Part shown: piece after piece, positions 23,123 through 35,004 of the stretch | How the letters are laid out: the number at the start of each line of letters is the position of its first letter | Numbering within the stretch: the stretch's first letter is position 1 | Program-made: the position numbers and the translations under genes | Notes under the pieces: generated by a model | Databases searched by the model: none | Told to the model about the DNA's origin: nothing | Seen by the model: the letters and a program-made list of their open reading frames with translations, nothing else | Assembly (NCBI GenBank): GCA_902806565.1 | Contig: CADCXA010000056.1 | Location: 434,001 to 498,000 of the forward strand | Direction: 5' to 3' | Length of the DNA stretch: 64,000 bases | From: Hypoxylon rubiginosum | Taxonomy: Eukaryota > Ascomycota > Sordariomycetes > Xylariales > Hypoxylaceae

Positions 23123-23906
23123 TCACTGCGTCTTACGCTTCTTGTTCTGATGCCCGACCCGCGTCAACTGCATATGACCATCTTGGCTGGTACCGGTTTT
23201 CAACTCATCAATATTGTTGTCGTCCTCGTCTTCCAATTCCGGATGAGCCATCAAGTCCCATGCCCTCTTCCGTTGTTCTCGTATCCCCCTGTCCAGTTTC
23301 TCCCACAGAGCCATCGAGCTCTGGCAATGTTCTAGTGTAATATCTGGTATCTTCTTGCCCTTGACAGCAGTACCATCAATGTCGTGATTCCTCTTTGGCT
23401 GCTCTGGCGGCTCTTGTTCCAAAACGATATGTTCTGCCTCATCGATGGAGGCCCACAAGATGAGGTAGATTCCCCCTTGATTGACGCTCTCGGCGTAGAG
23501 ATGTCCTTCATCGCAAAGCAGGACAGTGTCATGCTCAATAGGACATTCTCTGACCATATCCGTCCAGATAGCTGGCCCAAACTTATTGCACCTCAGACAG
23601 AGAACGCACGCCTCGCCGTTGCTTTTCATAAGCTCGTAATCCCGACGATATGTTACGTTGATTAACCTATAAATTCGAAAGTTTCTCTAAGTTCCACCAC
23701 GTCAGCCAAGGACCACGATTGGGAAAACGTAGACATACATTCAACCTCTGTTCGAGAGCATGAATGAGCTGGGCTAACTCGGGAGCCGCATCCCGCTTAT
23801 GACGAGATTCGATAGCCTGGAAGCCATCCGCCGCGAACCGTTTGCAAATATCACGCTTGAGAAGATTCAGTGATTTCGTCGGGATAATGACATTTAGGAA
23901 AGACAT
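23123..23906 (-). CDS. Uncharacterised two-exon protein with Cys cluster
   Basis: Exon 1 is 23906-23739 from ATG (MSFLNVIIPTKS). A 52-bp intron follows (GTATGT donor, CTGAC branch site, TTAG acceptor), then exon 2 (23686-23123), both in phase 0, giving 243 aa. Choosing this acceptor instead of the downstream TATAG keeps the frame and yields continuous coding. The middle holds CVLCLRC followed by further Cys residues, which might bind zinc, although the ligand spacing fits no family I know. The C-terminus is acidic, then ends in a basic NLS-like KKRKTQ, suggesting nuclear residence. Function unknown. Confidence 0.65.
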
Positions 23907-26433
23907 TGTTGGTTATCAAAACACCTAGTGAGGAGGTAGAAAATCTCACCGCTGTACTTCGAAGAGGGTTTCACGAACTTGGCGCAGGGCAAGGCAAAGT
24001 TAGGCCTGGCAACAAGAAGCTGTATCATTATGCAGTTGTTCTAGTGATGAGGCTGTTGAGAGGCCTGATGATTGGCTCTCGGGCATCTCTCGATAGCAAT
24101 TCACGCGATGTACTTATTCACGATCCACGTTAACTACTTGATAATGTGATGGTATTTGCAGGGGTTATAAAAATGCAGAAACACCGTGGAATATGATATA
24201 TGAGTGTTCATATTTCTACAACCCAAGTCGAGGATTGATTCTAGCAGAGCCTCGAGGATGGTTGATAGGGTTGATGCTCTGGGCAATAACACGAGGTGCG
24301 GCTTAAAAGCTTGAGTACTGAATTCGACCAATGACAATAGTGATACTCTAGAATCTAGACGTCGAGTCGTCTAACGTCACGTCGTTAGACTGTAACCCGT
24401 TTGATTTAGTTACGAGAACTTCCTTATCACGCACAGGGCGCGTGGATGCGTAATGATCGGTAGTCGAGGTCCAAAATGAACACCCTGGGCACATTTGAAG
24501 AATATTGGTGTGATTATATAATATACCGTAGTACACGAAGCGCGCGCGACGGGAGATGACTAGAGCCGCCTATGAATAAAACCGCCAACCATTGCTAGCC
24601 ACAAGCCAATGGGCGGTTAATTCTGTACGTGCTCGGCTTACTTGCGTAAAGGCTAACAATACATGTGAAAAGAATAGCGGGATCGAGGAAATCCCATCAT
24701 TGTTTTTTTTCCTTGGCTAATGGAGAAATCTTCATCGTGATCGAGCTTGAACGATTTAGGAAAGTAAGCTGTCGATCCTACTGATCTCGATCTTCTCATC
24801 TAGCTGATGGTCGAGAACTCGTGTCTCGTCCGACGATCCTTTTTCTTCTCTTTCAAGGCAGCCTGGCAGCCTGGACAGCCAAGGATAACTTTCTCAAGGA
24901 CAAGACATACGGGAGCAACGGACATAGTTCTAGAATGTAAATGAAGAATTGTTACATCCTAACGGGTGTTTCCGCAACGCAGGGCACAGGGAATATCGAG
25001 TTAAGGAGGACTAGGAGGCTGGACGGCGCAGCATTTTTTCTTAATCTTAACAAAATGACCCCTATCCTCGTCTCGTCTGCAATGTACCTTTATTCAGGAG
25101 CAAGTATACCAACCCTGTACATGCATAAGGAGGTACCTCAAGTTACTTGCATCGATACACCATCACGGAAATAGATCCAGGGGGAAAGCTTATTTCGATA
25201 AGGCTGCAACTGTTTGCCATTTCCATACGTTGGATTCTTTCCAATGAATTCTGGTAACTGTTAATAGAAGAGCATAAGAAAGGCGAAATAGTGAGAGAGA
25301 ACGTCATATAAGCGAGCATAAGTTGGAAGAATTAGAGGTACAAGATTTGATTAATTAGCGGAGATAAGGATAACAGAATAGGGGCCACAACCGGACCCGT
25401 TCGGCGCTCGCGGGTCCTCTTAGGTGGCTTAGCAGTCTAGTCGCCCGTCGTCAACGTCCTAGTCAGGCACAACCCCAGTAATATACCCCTGTTATACCCC
25501 AGTAACGCGCTTTTAAGTGCCCTAAATGCACTGAATGCACTGAAATGCCCTGCATGGTATCCGCCCCCTTTAAGGAACCCCCCTGTTTCTTCACTTCTGC
25601 TTCAACTTGCCCTGCTTGCTGAGGTTTACCGTTTCATGCGTCCACCGAATTTTTGATACTCGATGCAATTCTCTCGTCCTGTCCCTTATCCTAATCCTGA
25701 TTTCCTACGCGTTTACATTACTGTACAATAGTCACATTCCTTTATGTGCCGTGTCTATTGTACGTGTACATGTACGTGTAACTGCAGGATTTCTCCTTGG
25801 AACAAACCCATCCTGAACGAAAACTTGAGACGTCGCCAGCCACCAACAAAACGTACGTTCTTTTCTTTTCGACATTATCAAGTCGGATTCGGTTTCCGGA
25901 GAGCCTCTTCCTCCCTTACCTCGACCTTTTAATTACCATCTACTTTAAGAAGTCGTGTGTTTCGGCACGTGGAATGGGGATAGCAACACCTATATTCCGT
26001 AATTCCGACTCGAACACTTGTGCTACGATTCCACCGCATCGTCTTACGCTCCCTTTTTATTCCTGTCAGATCCGACTTGCGTTTCGTCGTACCGACTCTT
26101 TAGTAGCCGGGGCCAATCACGTTGATTTTTGCCAATTTACTACAACGCCGTCTCGTCTTTCTTTAGCGGCCGACTTGGTGGATGGGAAGTGGTAGGGACA
26201 GAATCAGAGTCCAGCTAGAATCAAGGGGTCGGTTAGCCGCGTAGGATTGGTCGAGGATCGGTCGAGATTCGGTCGAACTAAGCTAAGCTGAACTAGGCCG
26301 CGTTTGAGACATCGACGCCTCAAATTCCTCCTTTTTCCTTTTCCCTTTTCACGTGGCGCGCGCATTTCTTCTCCGTCCTTCTTTGTTATTTGTTGTAAAG
26401 GCGACGGCCTATCTCGCGTACCGCACTAGCCTC
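23907..26433. other. Divergent intergenic region upstream of SPA2
   Basis: No supported gene. The last ~450 bp are CT-rich and look like promoter and leader of SPA2; a palindromic CACGTG lies at 26350-26355. The in-frame open stretch from 26353 to 26433 has no ATG. Confidence 0.4.
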
Positions 26434-29264
26434 ATGATGAATACTCGAAATGCGCCGCTTTCACCTGTCTCTGTAGGCGCCGGCAGCGAATGGTCCGGGA
26501 TCTCCAAATACCAAAATCTTGACGGCGACAGTCCATACCCTAGCAGTCGAGGACCTGTCTCCCCGCCCGACTCGAGCGGTTCCAACGGGATGATGAACGG
26601 TTTCCCTCCCGGCCCTAGGAGCGTCGGCGGTCCTTCGCCTCCTCCCTCCGTTGGTCGCTCTAGCACGTACGCCAGAAGCGAGAGTGGTAGAAGCATTCGC
26701 GAGGATAACGAGGCCGTCTTAGGAGAACATTACGTCGCCCTCAAACGATATCTATCGTCCACCTCCAAGGATGGTAGAGCGGCTCCGCCTCCTAACAAGG
26801 CACGCGATAAGTTACTGCGCCTGTCATCAGTCCAGTTTCTCGAGCTATCTACCGATGTCTTTGACGAATTGATGCGACGGCAAGCCTACAGCCGGAGACC
26901 GCCTAATGCTCCTCCCAATGTCGGTCCGCCTTCTTACCTACTACCCGAAGATACGTTCCACCCGAAGCGTAACCAAGCGCGCCAGAAGCTATCGACGCTT
27001 GGTTCGCCTAGATTTAGAGATCTAGCGACAGACGTCTTTTGCGAGCTGGAAAGACGTATTCCTCGAGTTATCGCCGGTGACATTCCCCGGATGAGCACAC
27101 CCGGGGTACCTTCGAGTAGATCCGGTACGCCGATTAGTAGTATGGGTCCTAGAGGGCCCAATGGCATGCGAAGACCATCCGACGCGAGCTCGATTCGTTC
27201 AGCAGCCCCGAGGATCAATAGCGACTATCCCGTACCTCCATCTCCGGGTTTACCGAATGGCAACTTCGACCGACCGCTCCCAAAACAGTTTCAAAGCAAC
27301 ACAATTGTACCTAACAAGAGTACGATGGTAGAAGAGGATGACGACATCGTTGGGTCGAACGATGAGGAGAACGACGCTTTTAGGTTAGGCAACCGGGGAA
27401 GCAAGAGAAGCATAGGCACTGGCAGTGCATCCGAAGTAAGTTTTGGCATATTTTAGCACATCATGTCACGTCCGTGGATGACACTCTGAACTGTTCTGAC
27501 TGGTGCTTTTAGGTGGACAAGAAACTTATCGACGATTACCAAAACCAAGTACGCGAGTTACGAGACAAAGTAGATGGCGTGGAGGAGCAATTAAAAAGGA
27601 AAGACGACGAGCTAGCCCAATTGATGGACGGCGAACGATCTCGAGCCACAGCGGCGAATCTTGAAAAGAAAGAATGGGATGATTTGCGGTCCGGTCTAGA
27701 ATCGAAGCTGACGGAAGCCCAAAATCTAAACGAGTCGTTACGAGACGAGCTAGATCGGATGAGAGATGACCATGCTATAGAGACGCGGAAGCTGAGGGAG
27801 GATATCGAAGAAGCCCAGGAGAATAGCAGCAGGAATATTCCGGGAGATTCTGATCTCGCCAGAGAGAATGAGGATTTGCGTGCGGCGCTCGAAGAGCAAC
27901 AGCAAGTGACGGAAAGTGTTCGACGCGAAGCCCGGCAATTCCTCGAAGAGATGAAGGTACTCTCGCAGCAGCACAGTCCTTCTTGGGAGAGACAGGCCGA
28001 TCTCGAAAAGACTGTCGAGCAGCTAGAACAGGAAGTTCGGGATTGGCGAAACCGTTACGCTCGCACCAAGACTCAGCTCCGCAACATGCGTGCCTCGTCT
28101 ATGGGTCTTACGATCGATCAGGATGCGGCCAGGTACGTTCGAGAGAAGGGCTTCACAGAAGAGAACGGCCTCGTCAAGGATGTGCACGTTACCAAGTTCC
28201 AAATATCTATCGACGAGCTCCTACAGCGTGCCAGGACCGACGACCCGCACAAAGTGATTGACGCTATGAAGGCGGTCGTTGTCAGCGTCCGACGTATTAC
28301 CAAGGATATTGACGAGTCACAGCCGGATGATGGAGAATTCGTTCAGCAGCAACAGAAGCTCAAGAGCCGCGTATCTGCTACCGCCAATAATCTAATCACC
28401 GCTTCCAAAAACTATGCGTCAGGAGCCGGAATCTCCCCCGTCTCTTTGCTCGACGCTGCCGCTTCTCACCTCGTCGCCGCCCTAGTAGAACTACTACGAA
28501 CCGTCAAGATACGTGCTACGCCAGCAGGCGAATTAGAAGACGACGATGATGGCACAATTACCCCAGTAGACTCGACCGGTTTTTTCTCCAACCGCACAAC
28601 GAACACACAACAAGACGCGTTTTTAAAGTCGCAAGAATCGCCACTCGTGCCGCCTCCACCGTTCCAAGGGCTTCGCGCAGGAATGCGGGATAGTGCCAAC
28701 TCTTCCGCGTATAGCCCGGTTAGTTCACCGAGAGAATCCGTTGAGCAGCAGTACGGCGCAAGAAGACCAATGTCTCGAAACGGCGGTGCGAACGGCATGA
28801 CGTACTTGGGACTAAATAAGAATCTACCCACGCCTCCTAACGGTCTCGGCCGGCCAGATACGAAAAATGAGGACTTGAAGATTTATCTCGAAGACCAAAC
28901 CGAGATCATGGTTCAGACCATCCAAGGTCTCGTCGGTTCTATTCGTGGCGACGCCCCCATCCAGCAAATAAACGAGGAGATCATGTCGATTGCGGACGTG
29001 GTCGGTAAGGTCGTCGAACAGACAGAAGATCATGGCAACGGTGATATGACGCAGCGCCTATCAGCCTGTCGCCAGCGCCTACTCGAAGCCGGCGACCAAG
29101 GCAAAGACCTAGCAGCTCGAGGTCTAGGCGAGAACGATCGAGAATGGCGTATGTGGACACAAACATTGCCGCCTATTGCCTTTGAAATCGTGCGCGAGAC
29201 CAAAGAACTGGTGCAACGTATCGACCGTCTAGTCCTATCTCCGACGGCGGACGATTTCTCCTAG
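26434..29264 (+). CDS. SPA2: Polarisome scaffold protein Spa2
   Basis: Exons 26434-27435 and 27513-29264, with a 77-bp phase-0 intron, give 917 aa. The first ATG is 26434, with a second at 26437. The N-terminus NAPLSPVSVG is typical of filamentous-fungal Spa2. Two Spa2 homology (SHD/GIT) repeats lie at about residues 97-150 and 179-210, each with the K-x-R-x-KL-x-L-x5-F-x-L-x-TDV-x-EL pattern. Exon 2 begins a long coiled coil (about 335-560), followed by the conserved C-terminal region. In fungi Spa2 sits at hyphal tips and septa, binds Bni1 formin and MAP-kinase kinases, and helps polarised growth. The intron sits exactly at the SHD-part/coiled-coil boundary. Intact. Confidence 0.93.
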
Positions 29265-30254
29265 AAAGGGTGCACTAGACGAAGGATTTCGACGCCGTTG
29301 TCGTTACGTCTCTTGACATGACCTGGGCGATTCGCACCGTTTTAATTCTTGCATTTTTTCTACCAGGCCTCGAACATATACCCCGTGAGCTTTTTTTGCA
29401 TGAAGCATAGCCTTGATGAAGCATGGAGCTGTCCTGTTCGGCTTGACTTGTACCTACATTCTAAAACGGTCGATCAGATCACGACGCTGTCGCCGATAAC
29501 ACATACCAATACACAACTTAATTTATTCGGCCTGTCCTTGGCCCTTTTCTCGCCACCTCTATAGCCCCCTCTGGCAACTCAGTCATCAGTTTGCCGAGAT
29601 GAGACGAGCGAGAATCTGACACTTGAAGCTAGGGATCGGATTTTATTTTCTTAATTATTCTGACGTCTTCCTCATCCGATACGTGGACAGGCAATAACCA
29701 TGGGTTTGGGGAGGGAGGCGAAACTACATCGGGAGACTTGAACGTGCATACAAGGCTAAGCTATACGAGTCTCTGTTAGTATAAAGAGCTCGAAGGAGCT
29801 TTTCTTGCGAGATGTGGCATAACGTTGACGGAGAGAGGATGTAATGTCACGCAAAAGGAGATGACGATTACGGACGAAAGAACGGCATGTATCATATAAG
29901 CATCCTCTATACTTGCTTGCTCAAGGGACTCGGGTTGGGGATGTCGAGTTCAGTCAATTGACTATGTACAACAAAAGCCAACCTTTTTTTTCTCTCGGTA
30001 TGTAATGTAACCTTGCGGCCTTGAACGACGGGGTTCTTGTCGTATACCAGTTGGTTCTAGGCCGCTAGGGTAACATGACAGACAGGAGTGAATATTGAAG
30101 AAAAATCACCAGACATCCCATCCATACTTTTAAACCCCCCGAACGGAATCTATACAATCGTTAGCGTGATTCTTTTCCATGGTTCATTCAATCCAACTTG
30201 GATGATTTTCGAGTATGTCACTGTCCAGCTGTAGCATCAGCTTCATGATTCGTA
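29265..30254. other. Convergent intergenic region
   Basis: 3' flank of SPA2 up to the MITE. No gene is seen. Confidence 0.4.
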
Positions 30255-30410
30255 CGGAACGCGCTACTAAAAGTCCCTTCTACAGTATGACTCACGGTGC
30301 GACACTGTCAAATTTACTGTAAGCAATACAGCTGACGCTGAGTACCGTATGGCTTTACAGTGTTGCACTGTGGATAACACAGTGGAAAAGACTTTTGGTA
30401 GCGCGTTCCG
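30255..30410. mobile_element. MITE, Tc1/mariner (pogo/Fot1)-like, 156 bp
   Basis: Both ends carry CGGAACGCGCTACYAAAAGT in opposite orientation (left end at 30255, right end at 30410). The inverted similarity continues with mismatches to about 50 bp. The element is flanked by TA on each side (30253-30254 and 30411-30412), the target duplication of Tc1/mariner-type transposons. It has no coding capacity and is nearly a fold-back, so it is a non-autonomous MITE. It sits 81 bp beyond the stop codon of the Myb gene, probably in its 3' UTR. Confidence 0.85.
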
Positions 30411-30491
30411 TAAGAGGGGGGGGATTAGAGAAGCACCTCTGTTGGTTTTGTGGGTTTTACCTTTTCTTTCTTTCTTTCTGTCTCAGGGGGT

Positions 30492-31385
30492 CTATTTCCG
30501 AAACCCCTTCGACGGTTTACGGTAGAGCCCCGGCATCAGCGGGTGCGGCGACAACCAATTTTCGTCGTCGTCCTCTTCCTCGTCGTCCTCCTCGGCCGTC
30601 TTGCTGCTGCTCTTCTTCTTCCTCGTCTCGGGCGCGGGCGCTAGCGGCGACGTAGGTGCCGTCTTGCTCCGGTCTCTCCGCAGCGGGGCGAGGGATAATA
30701 GAGACAGCGGCGACGGGAATCTGGATTTCGTCGGCGTCGTCATCGTCGTGGTTGTCGACGACCGATGAAGCGGCCGTGGTGGCGGCATGTGCGACGGAGG
30801 GGAAGGGGGCGACATCTCGAACGGCGGCGGCGGGGAGAGGAGTGGGTTTAGGAGGGGCGGGGACTCGTCTAGCGGCGTGCCCGGCTGCGTGCGAGACTTC
30901 CTGCTACTGCTACTGCTGCTGCTGCTGCTGCTGCTGCTGGCCTCGGGCTTTGTCCGGATCGGAACCGGAGTCGGGGTCTGCGGGAAGCCCCCGGCGGCCG
31001 TCTCGAGCTGGCGCGCCATCTCGGCAGCTGCCGACGGCGACGACGGTTCGAAGTACGTCCTAGCCCGCGGGGCCGTCGACGTCGAGGCTGGGGACGTGGT
31101 GCTCCGTTCGCGACCTAGCGGCCCCTTCGCGCGGGCGGCCTCCTTGCGCGCCACCTCGTCGTGGAGGATGGGGACGAGCTCGGCCCAGCGGGCGCGGCAC
31201 TGGTCGGCGTCTTTCCGGGTCCATATCATCATGGCCACCTTGCCCCACGCGTTCACGCCGTGCCGCGCTACCCCCTGCTTGAGGATCTTGTCCTCGATTT
31301 CCGACCATCGGGGTGGTTTCGGTTCCTGGTCTGCTTCTTGCTGCCGCGATCCCTTACGGGGTGGTATGGGTATGGGCTTGGACAT
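30492..31385 (-). CDS. Myb/SANT-domain protein
   Basis: Single exon of 297 aa from the ATG at 31385. One Myb-type repeat spans about residues 24-72, with regularly spaced tryptophans (RWSEIEDKILKQGV, NAWGKVA, CRARWAEL) as in DNA-binding or SANT helix-turn-helix modules. The rest is disordered and rich in Ser, Pro, Thr and Lys, with a polyserine run encoded by a CTG/GCT-type trinucleotide tract at about 30906-30942. An acidic stretch lies near the C-terminus. It probably acts in the nucleus as a transcriptional or chromatin factor. The single repeat resembles the R1/R2 repeats of fungal Myb proteins, but I cannot name the subfamily. The tract may vary in length between strains. Confidence 0.75.
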   Translation of the reverse strand: MSKPIPIPPRKGSRQQEADQEPKPPRWSEIEDKILKQGVARHGVNAWGKVAMMIWTRKDADQCRARWAELVPILHDEVARKEAARAKGPLGRERSTTSPASTSTAPRARTYFEPSSPSAAAEMARQLETAAGGFPQTPTPVPIRTKPEASSSSSSSSSSSSRKSRTQPGTPLDESPPLLNPLLSPPPPFEMSPPSPPSHMPPPRPLHRSSTTTTMTTPTKSRFPSPLSLLSLAPLRRDRSKTAPTSPLAPAPETRKKKSSSKTAEEDDEEEDDDENWLSPHPLMPGLYRKPSKGFRK

Positions 31386-33550
31386 GGTCTCGATCTTGTA
31401 GGCTCCGTACTTCCGTCCAAGTCGAGCAGATGGATGGCATGTTATAACAAGGGATACGCTGATGGTCTATAGAAACCCTCGATTTTTTTATAAATATATT
31501 GGGAAAGGGAGCCCAGGCATAAGCGGTCGAGTGATCTTTCACGACGATACATGCCGAAATATATAGTCCTAGATATCAAGATACCATAGATAGGTGAACA
31601 AAACTCAAACCCGAGTTCGGGCCATGAGACAGCTATGAAAAATTTTAATAGTAGCGGATATATAGGTCCCTACGTACGTATCCGTATGATTATTATGGTA
31701 GTTGGTCGAAACAAAGAACTTTTCCTCGTAAGCATTGCCTCATATCCCCGTATGCTGGACAGTTATTGGATATTCGTGTTTCGAGTCGCCGGATGTCCTG
31801 TCGTCTCTTCCAGTATCCGAATTGAGTGCTGAGAGTTAGCTTTCTGGCTATATCAAAGTTAGGGTTAGACTTCTTACCGGCTCGGCGCGTCTCACCATAT
31901 AAAGTATCGAGGGGTTTGCTCTCAGCCCTATCAGCCCTATAAACTGTCAGTATATGTCGTTAGATCGTGAAAAACTTAAATCGTATCAGGAGGTGGTTGA
32001 AACCGCTACACTATCGTGACGCGGACTTGAGCATCTACTACAGGAGTCAGGAGTCAGGAGTCAGTCCAAGAGTCCGCCGGAGGAACTCCGTACTCGACAC
32101 TTACGTTGCCGCGCCCTCCTACTGAAACCACAATCGATGACACGTTACAACACTCTGCTTAAGGACAAGATGACGAGTACTTGGGCAAAATGATGGAAAG
32201 TAAACCAAAATGGTGTGATGTAAAAATACATTATCGCGCCAAAGAGCAAAAGAGTAAAGCGCAAAAGCGGATTCTATATACATTGTGAATACACCAATTC
32301 TCGACAAGACACACAGACAGAACCCCTTTCAAGGCGTGCGTTTCGTTCTGCTCGTAGTTATATGGCTTGAAGCACACTCCCCCCTTGTCGAGAAGGCATT
32401 TCCAGGCCGGCTGCCGTGATGAATGCGGTTGAAGCTAAATAATTTCGTCAGCGTAATCCTGAAAAAAAATTGGCGGAGCGGGTTTTCGGTAAAGGTGGAT
32501 GAGAAAGGTTTCCAAAATACGTACCTGTTGATATTGGTGTGGAGGAAATAGGTTCTAGAGACCCGCAGACCACCGCGAGGATGGGAGAATTGCGGTCCAT
32601 CCCCCGGGGATTATACTCCTATTGCCGATGGGTTTTCGAGCTGCGGAACGGGAACAGGCGTCTCTCCATGGTCAGCGGGTGCTGACGCTGATATGCGGGA
32701 AGTAGAGGTGGCACCGAGGGAGGGTGGTCGAGGAGTGAGTTGCGGTAGCGGAACCGGAGTGTCTCGGTTTTAGTTCGCTTCAGCGGAGGGTTCTCTCTTC
32801 TCGGCCGCCTGACTCGCCGATTGACCGAGCTGATAATGTAATGAGCCCGGCGCCGCCTGATTTGTCCTGCGCGTTGACGACCTCAACTCTTCAATCGTCC
32901 AATGCCCTTTTGGGGCGGAACGGGTAGGGTAGGTAATTGCCGTTCGCCGCCGCCGCGGTATTCTGACTACCCGGAGCGCTACCCCGGCTCCCTTACATCT
33001 CCAGAGCCGAATCGGGATAGTAACCGACTGGAAGGGGTTTCGACCCTTTATGGCGGAGGGCGAAGGGAGGGCGAGGAGAGATAAAGGATGGAAAAGGTGG
33101 AGAGAGATGGAAAGGGGATGATGTTGGAAGATGGAGGTGAGTGGGTGATGGTTCGATTAACCCATCCTGGCCCTTTGACCGGGAAACAAGTCCTGGGCGT
33201 CACCATAGGCGTTGTTGTTAGTGCTGCTGATAAGGTCCTGGCTACGACCGCCCCGAGTACTCCGTCTGTTGGAGACTGGGTTGACCACAGCCGCCCGTGC
33301 CCTCCCAGCCACCCGCGACTGGGCGGCTGTTGGCCGAATCTAGAAGTTGTCGACGCTCTCGTGTTCCTAGCTCCTAGTTTCTGTGCTGTCTCTTGTTACT
33401 AGGTAGGACAGCTTAGCCCCACACCCCCGGGAGGTGACTGGGCAAGCGAGGTTGTAAAGAATAGCTGGAAGACCAGCTGGTCTGTTTCCGGTTAAGGTAT
33501 CTCGCTAATCCAGCTTCGCCGCGAACTCTGCCAACGAAGCCGGAAGCAGG
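31386..33550. other. Intergenic; one faint minus-strand coding scrap
   Basis: The left part is the promoter of the Myb gene. Between about 32905 and 32770 a minus frame reads like protein (HWTIEELRSSTRRTNQAAP) to a TAA at 32770, below ORF-length limits and without a start. A CT-rich minus-strand stretch upstream (33050-33170) could be a leader. The 104-aa plus frame at 33088 is probably spurious. Confidence 0.25.
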
Positions 33551-33551
33551 A

Positions 33552-33581
33552 GCCGACAGCTTCGCCAGCGAAGCTGCCGAC
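33552..33581. repeat. Short hairpin (14-bp arms, 12 matching)
   Basis: GCCGACAGCTTCGC at 33552-33565 is followed after 2 bp by its near reverse complement at 33568-33581. It is the first of several hairpins in this GC-rich block. Confidence 0.6.
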
Positions 33582-34000
33582 TCGGCCCTGAAACTCTTGT
33601 TCAGTGCCGGTTGTATGGCTTGTCGGTTCGCCAGAAAGGCCCCCGCCCCAATAAGATCGCTTGGCCCCCGCCCCCCATAGATGACAGGGTAGGCGATGAG
33701 GTATTTACTCGGTTTTCGTTTGAAGGCAGCGGCCGCTCAATTACCTGATCCATGAGCGGCCATTCTTCATCCAGCATCTTCAGCTGGCGTACGGCGTTGG
33801 ATAGCCGTGAGTGTGGGCAAGAAAGTTCGGATGCGACTGCGGGACCTCCAGGGACGGGACCAACACCACCGACAAGTGGGTTTGAAGGTGCGTCGGTCCC
33901 AGTCTCCTGGTAAATTACCAAAAGCTCCAGCATTTTGTACCCTGAGTACGTGTCGGGTCTGGAGCGGTTGGAATGTCACCCTCTTGCGTGAGCAAGTCCT

Positions 34001-34019
34001 GGGGGGGGGGGGGGGGGGG
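34001..34019. repeat. G19 homopolymer
   Basis: Nineteen consecutive G on the plus strand. It is a likely site of length error or variation and could form a G-quadruplex. Confidence 0.9.
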
Positions 34020-34118
34020 TCCCGTATGAATGGGTCGGTATTTGCCCCTTATGGTGCCTTCGGTTTCGGCTTAGTGGAGGTCTTGGTGAGTGGTCGACCG
34101 TAGGTTGTTTAACGGTTG

Positions 34119-34168
34119 CCGCCGTCTACTGTCTAGTAGGTGCCATAGTAAGGGACAGTAGACGGCGG
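34119..34168. repeat. Perfect 15-bp inverted repeat
   Basis: CCGCCGTCTACTGTC at 34119-34133 and its exact reverse complement at 34154-34168, with a 20-nt loop. Confidence 0.8.
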
Positions 34169-34346
34169 GATGTATGTGTTTGCTCCTGGCGAAGCAGGGG
34201 AGGTAAACTCGCCCTCCGGGTATGGCGTGCCGCCGCCCGCTTAGAATAGTTGGCGGGATGATGTCGTAGGAGAGGCATAGAGTTCCGAGCATGGCGTCAC
34301 ACCGGGCCGAAGCTCCTGGAGAAGGGGCTTGAATGTTCCCCTATCA

Positions 34347-34365
34347 CTCCAACAAGGTGTTGGAG
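34347..34365. repeat. Perfect 8-bp hairpin
   Basis: CTCCAACA and TGTTGGAG separated by 3 nt. A second, imperfect version (ACTCCAGCA...TGTTTGGAGT) follows at about 34375-34397. Confidence 0.55.
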
Positions 34366-35004
34366 GTTCCCTCACTCCAGCAGGGTGTTTGGAGTACCCT
34401 GCTCGAGGAGCTTCAAGACCGCACCATACGACCTATCTACCGTTGGTTAGTCGGCAGGGAAGGTTGGATGTGGCCGTTGGCCTCTTGGCCCACCGTGAGA
34501 CTGTAGGTTGTCTCGGTTCCTCAGATGGGCGAGTGAGTTGGCCTGGGCCCCGACCCCTGAAGGGGCGGCCTAGATTGCCTCGGCCCCTAGGAATGAAATG
34601 CGTAGGTTGCTGTTTATGGTAGCCTAGGGCTTAAGCTACCACCTGTAGCCGTAGCAGAGTTGCTTAGCCACATAGGCCAATGCGGCTTCTTGGGTTGACC
34701 TAGGGGTAGGACAACCAACCCGGCAGCCACCTGGTTCATTTCTGGTCTCGGCGGTTGCTGGCCGTAGTTGTCCCGGGCCACAAGGAGCTGGCCGCCCGAT
34801 GGTGGCCGGACCGGATCCGAAAGGGCCGATGCGTTGCGCACCGATGCCAACGGCAAAGGCCAAGGCTTGGGTGGGTCATGGCGAGGGCACAGTGGGTGTG
34901 TGATTATGACATGACGATGGCGGTCTTCTGTAGAACGCCAATGTGTTAGTTTGAGAAGAATATAATGAGAGTAACGGGGTTGGGAGAAGGGGAGAAAATA
35001 CCTC

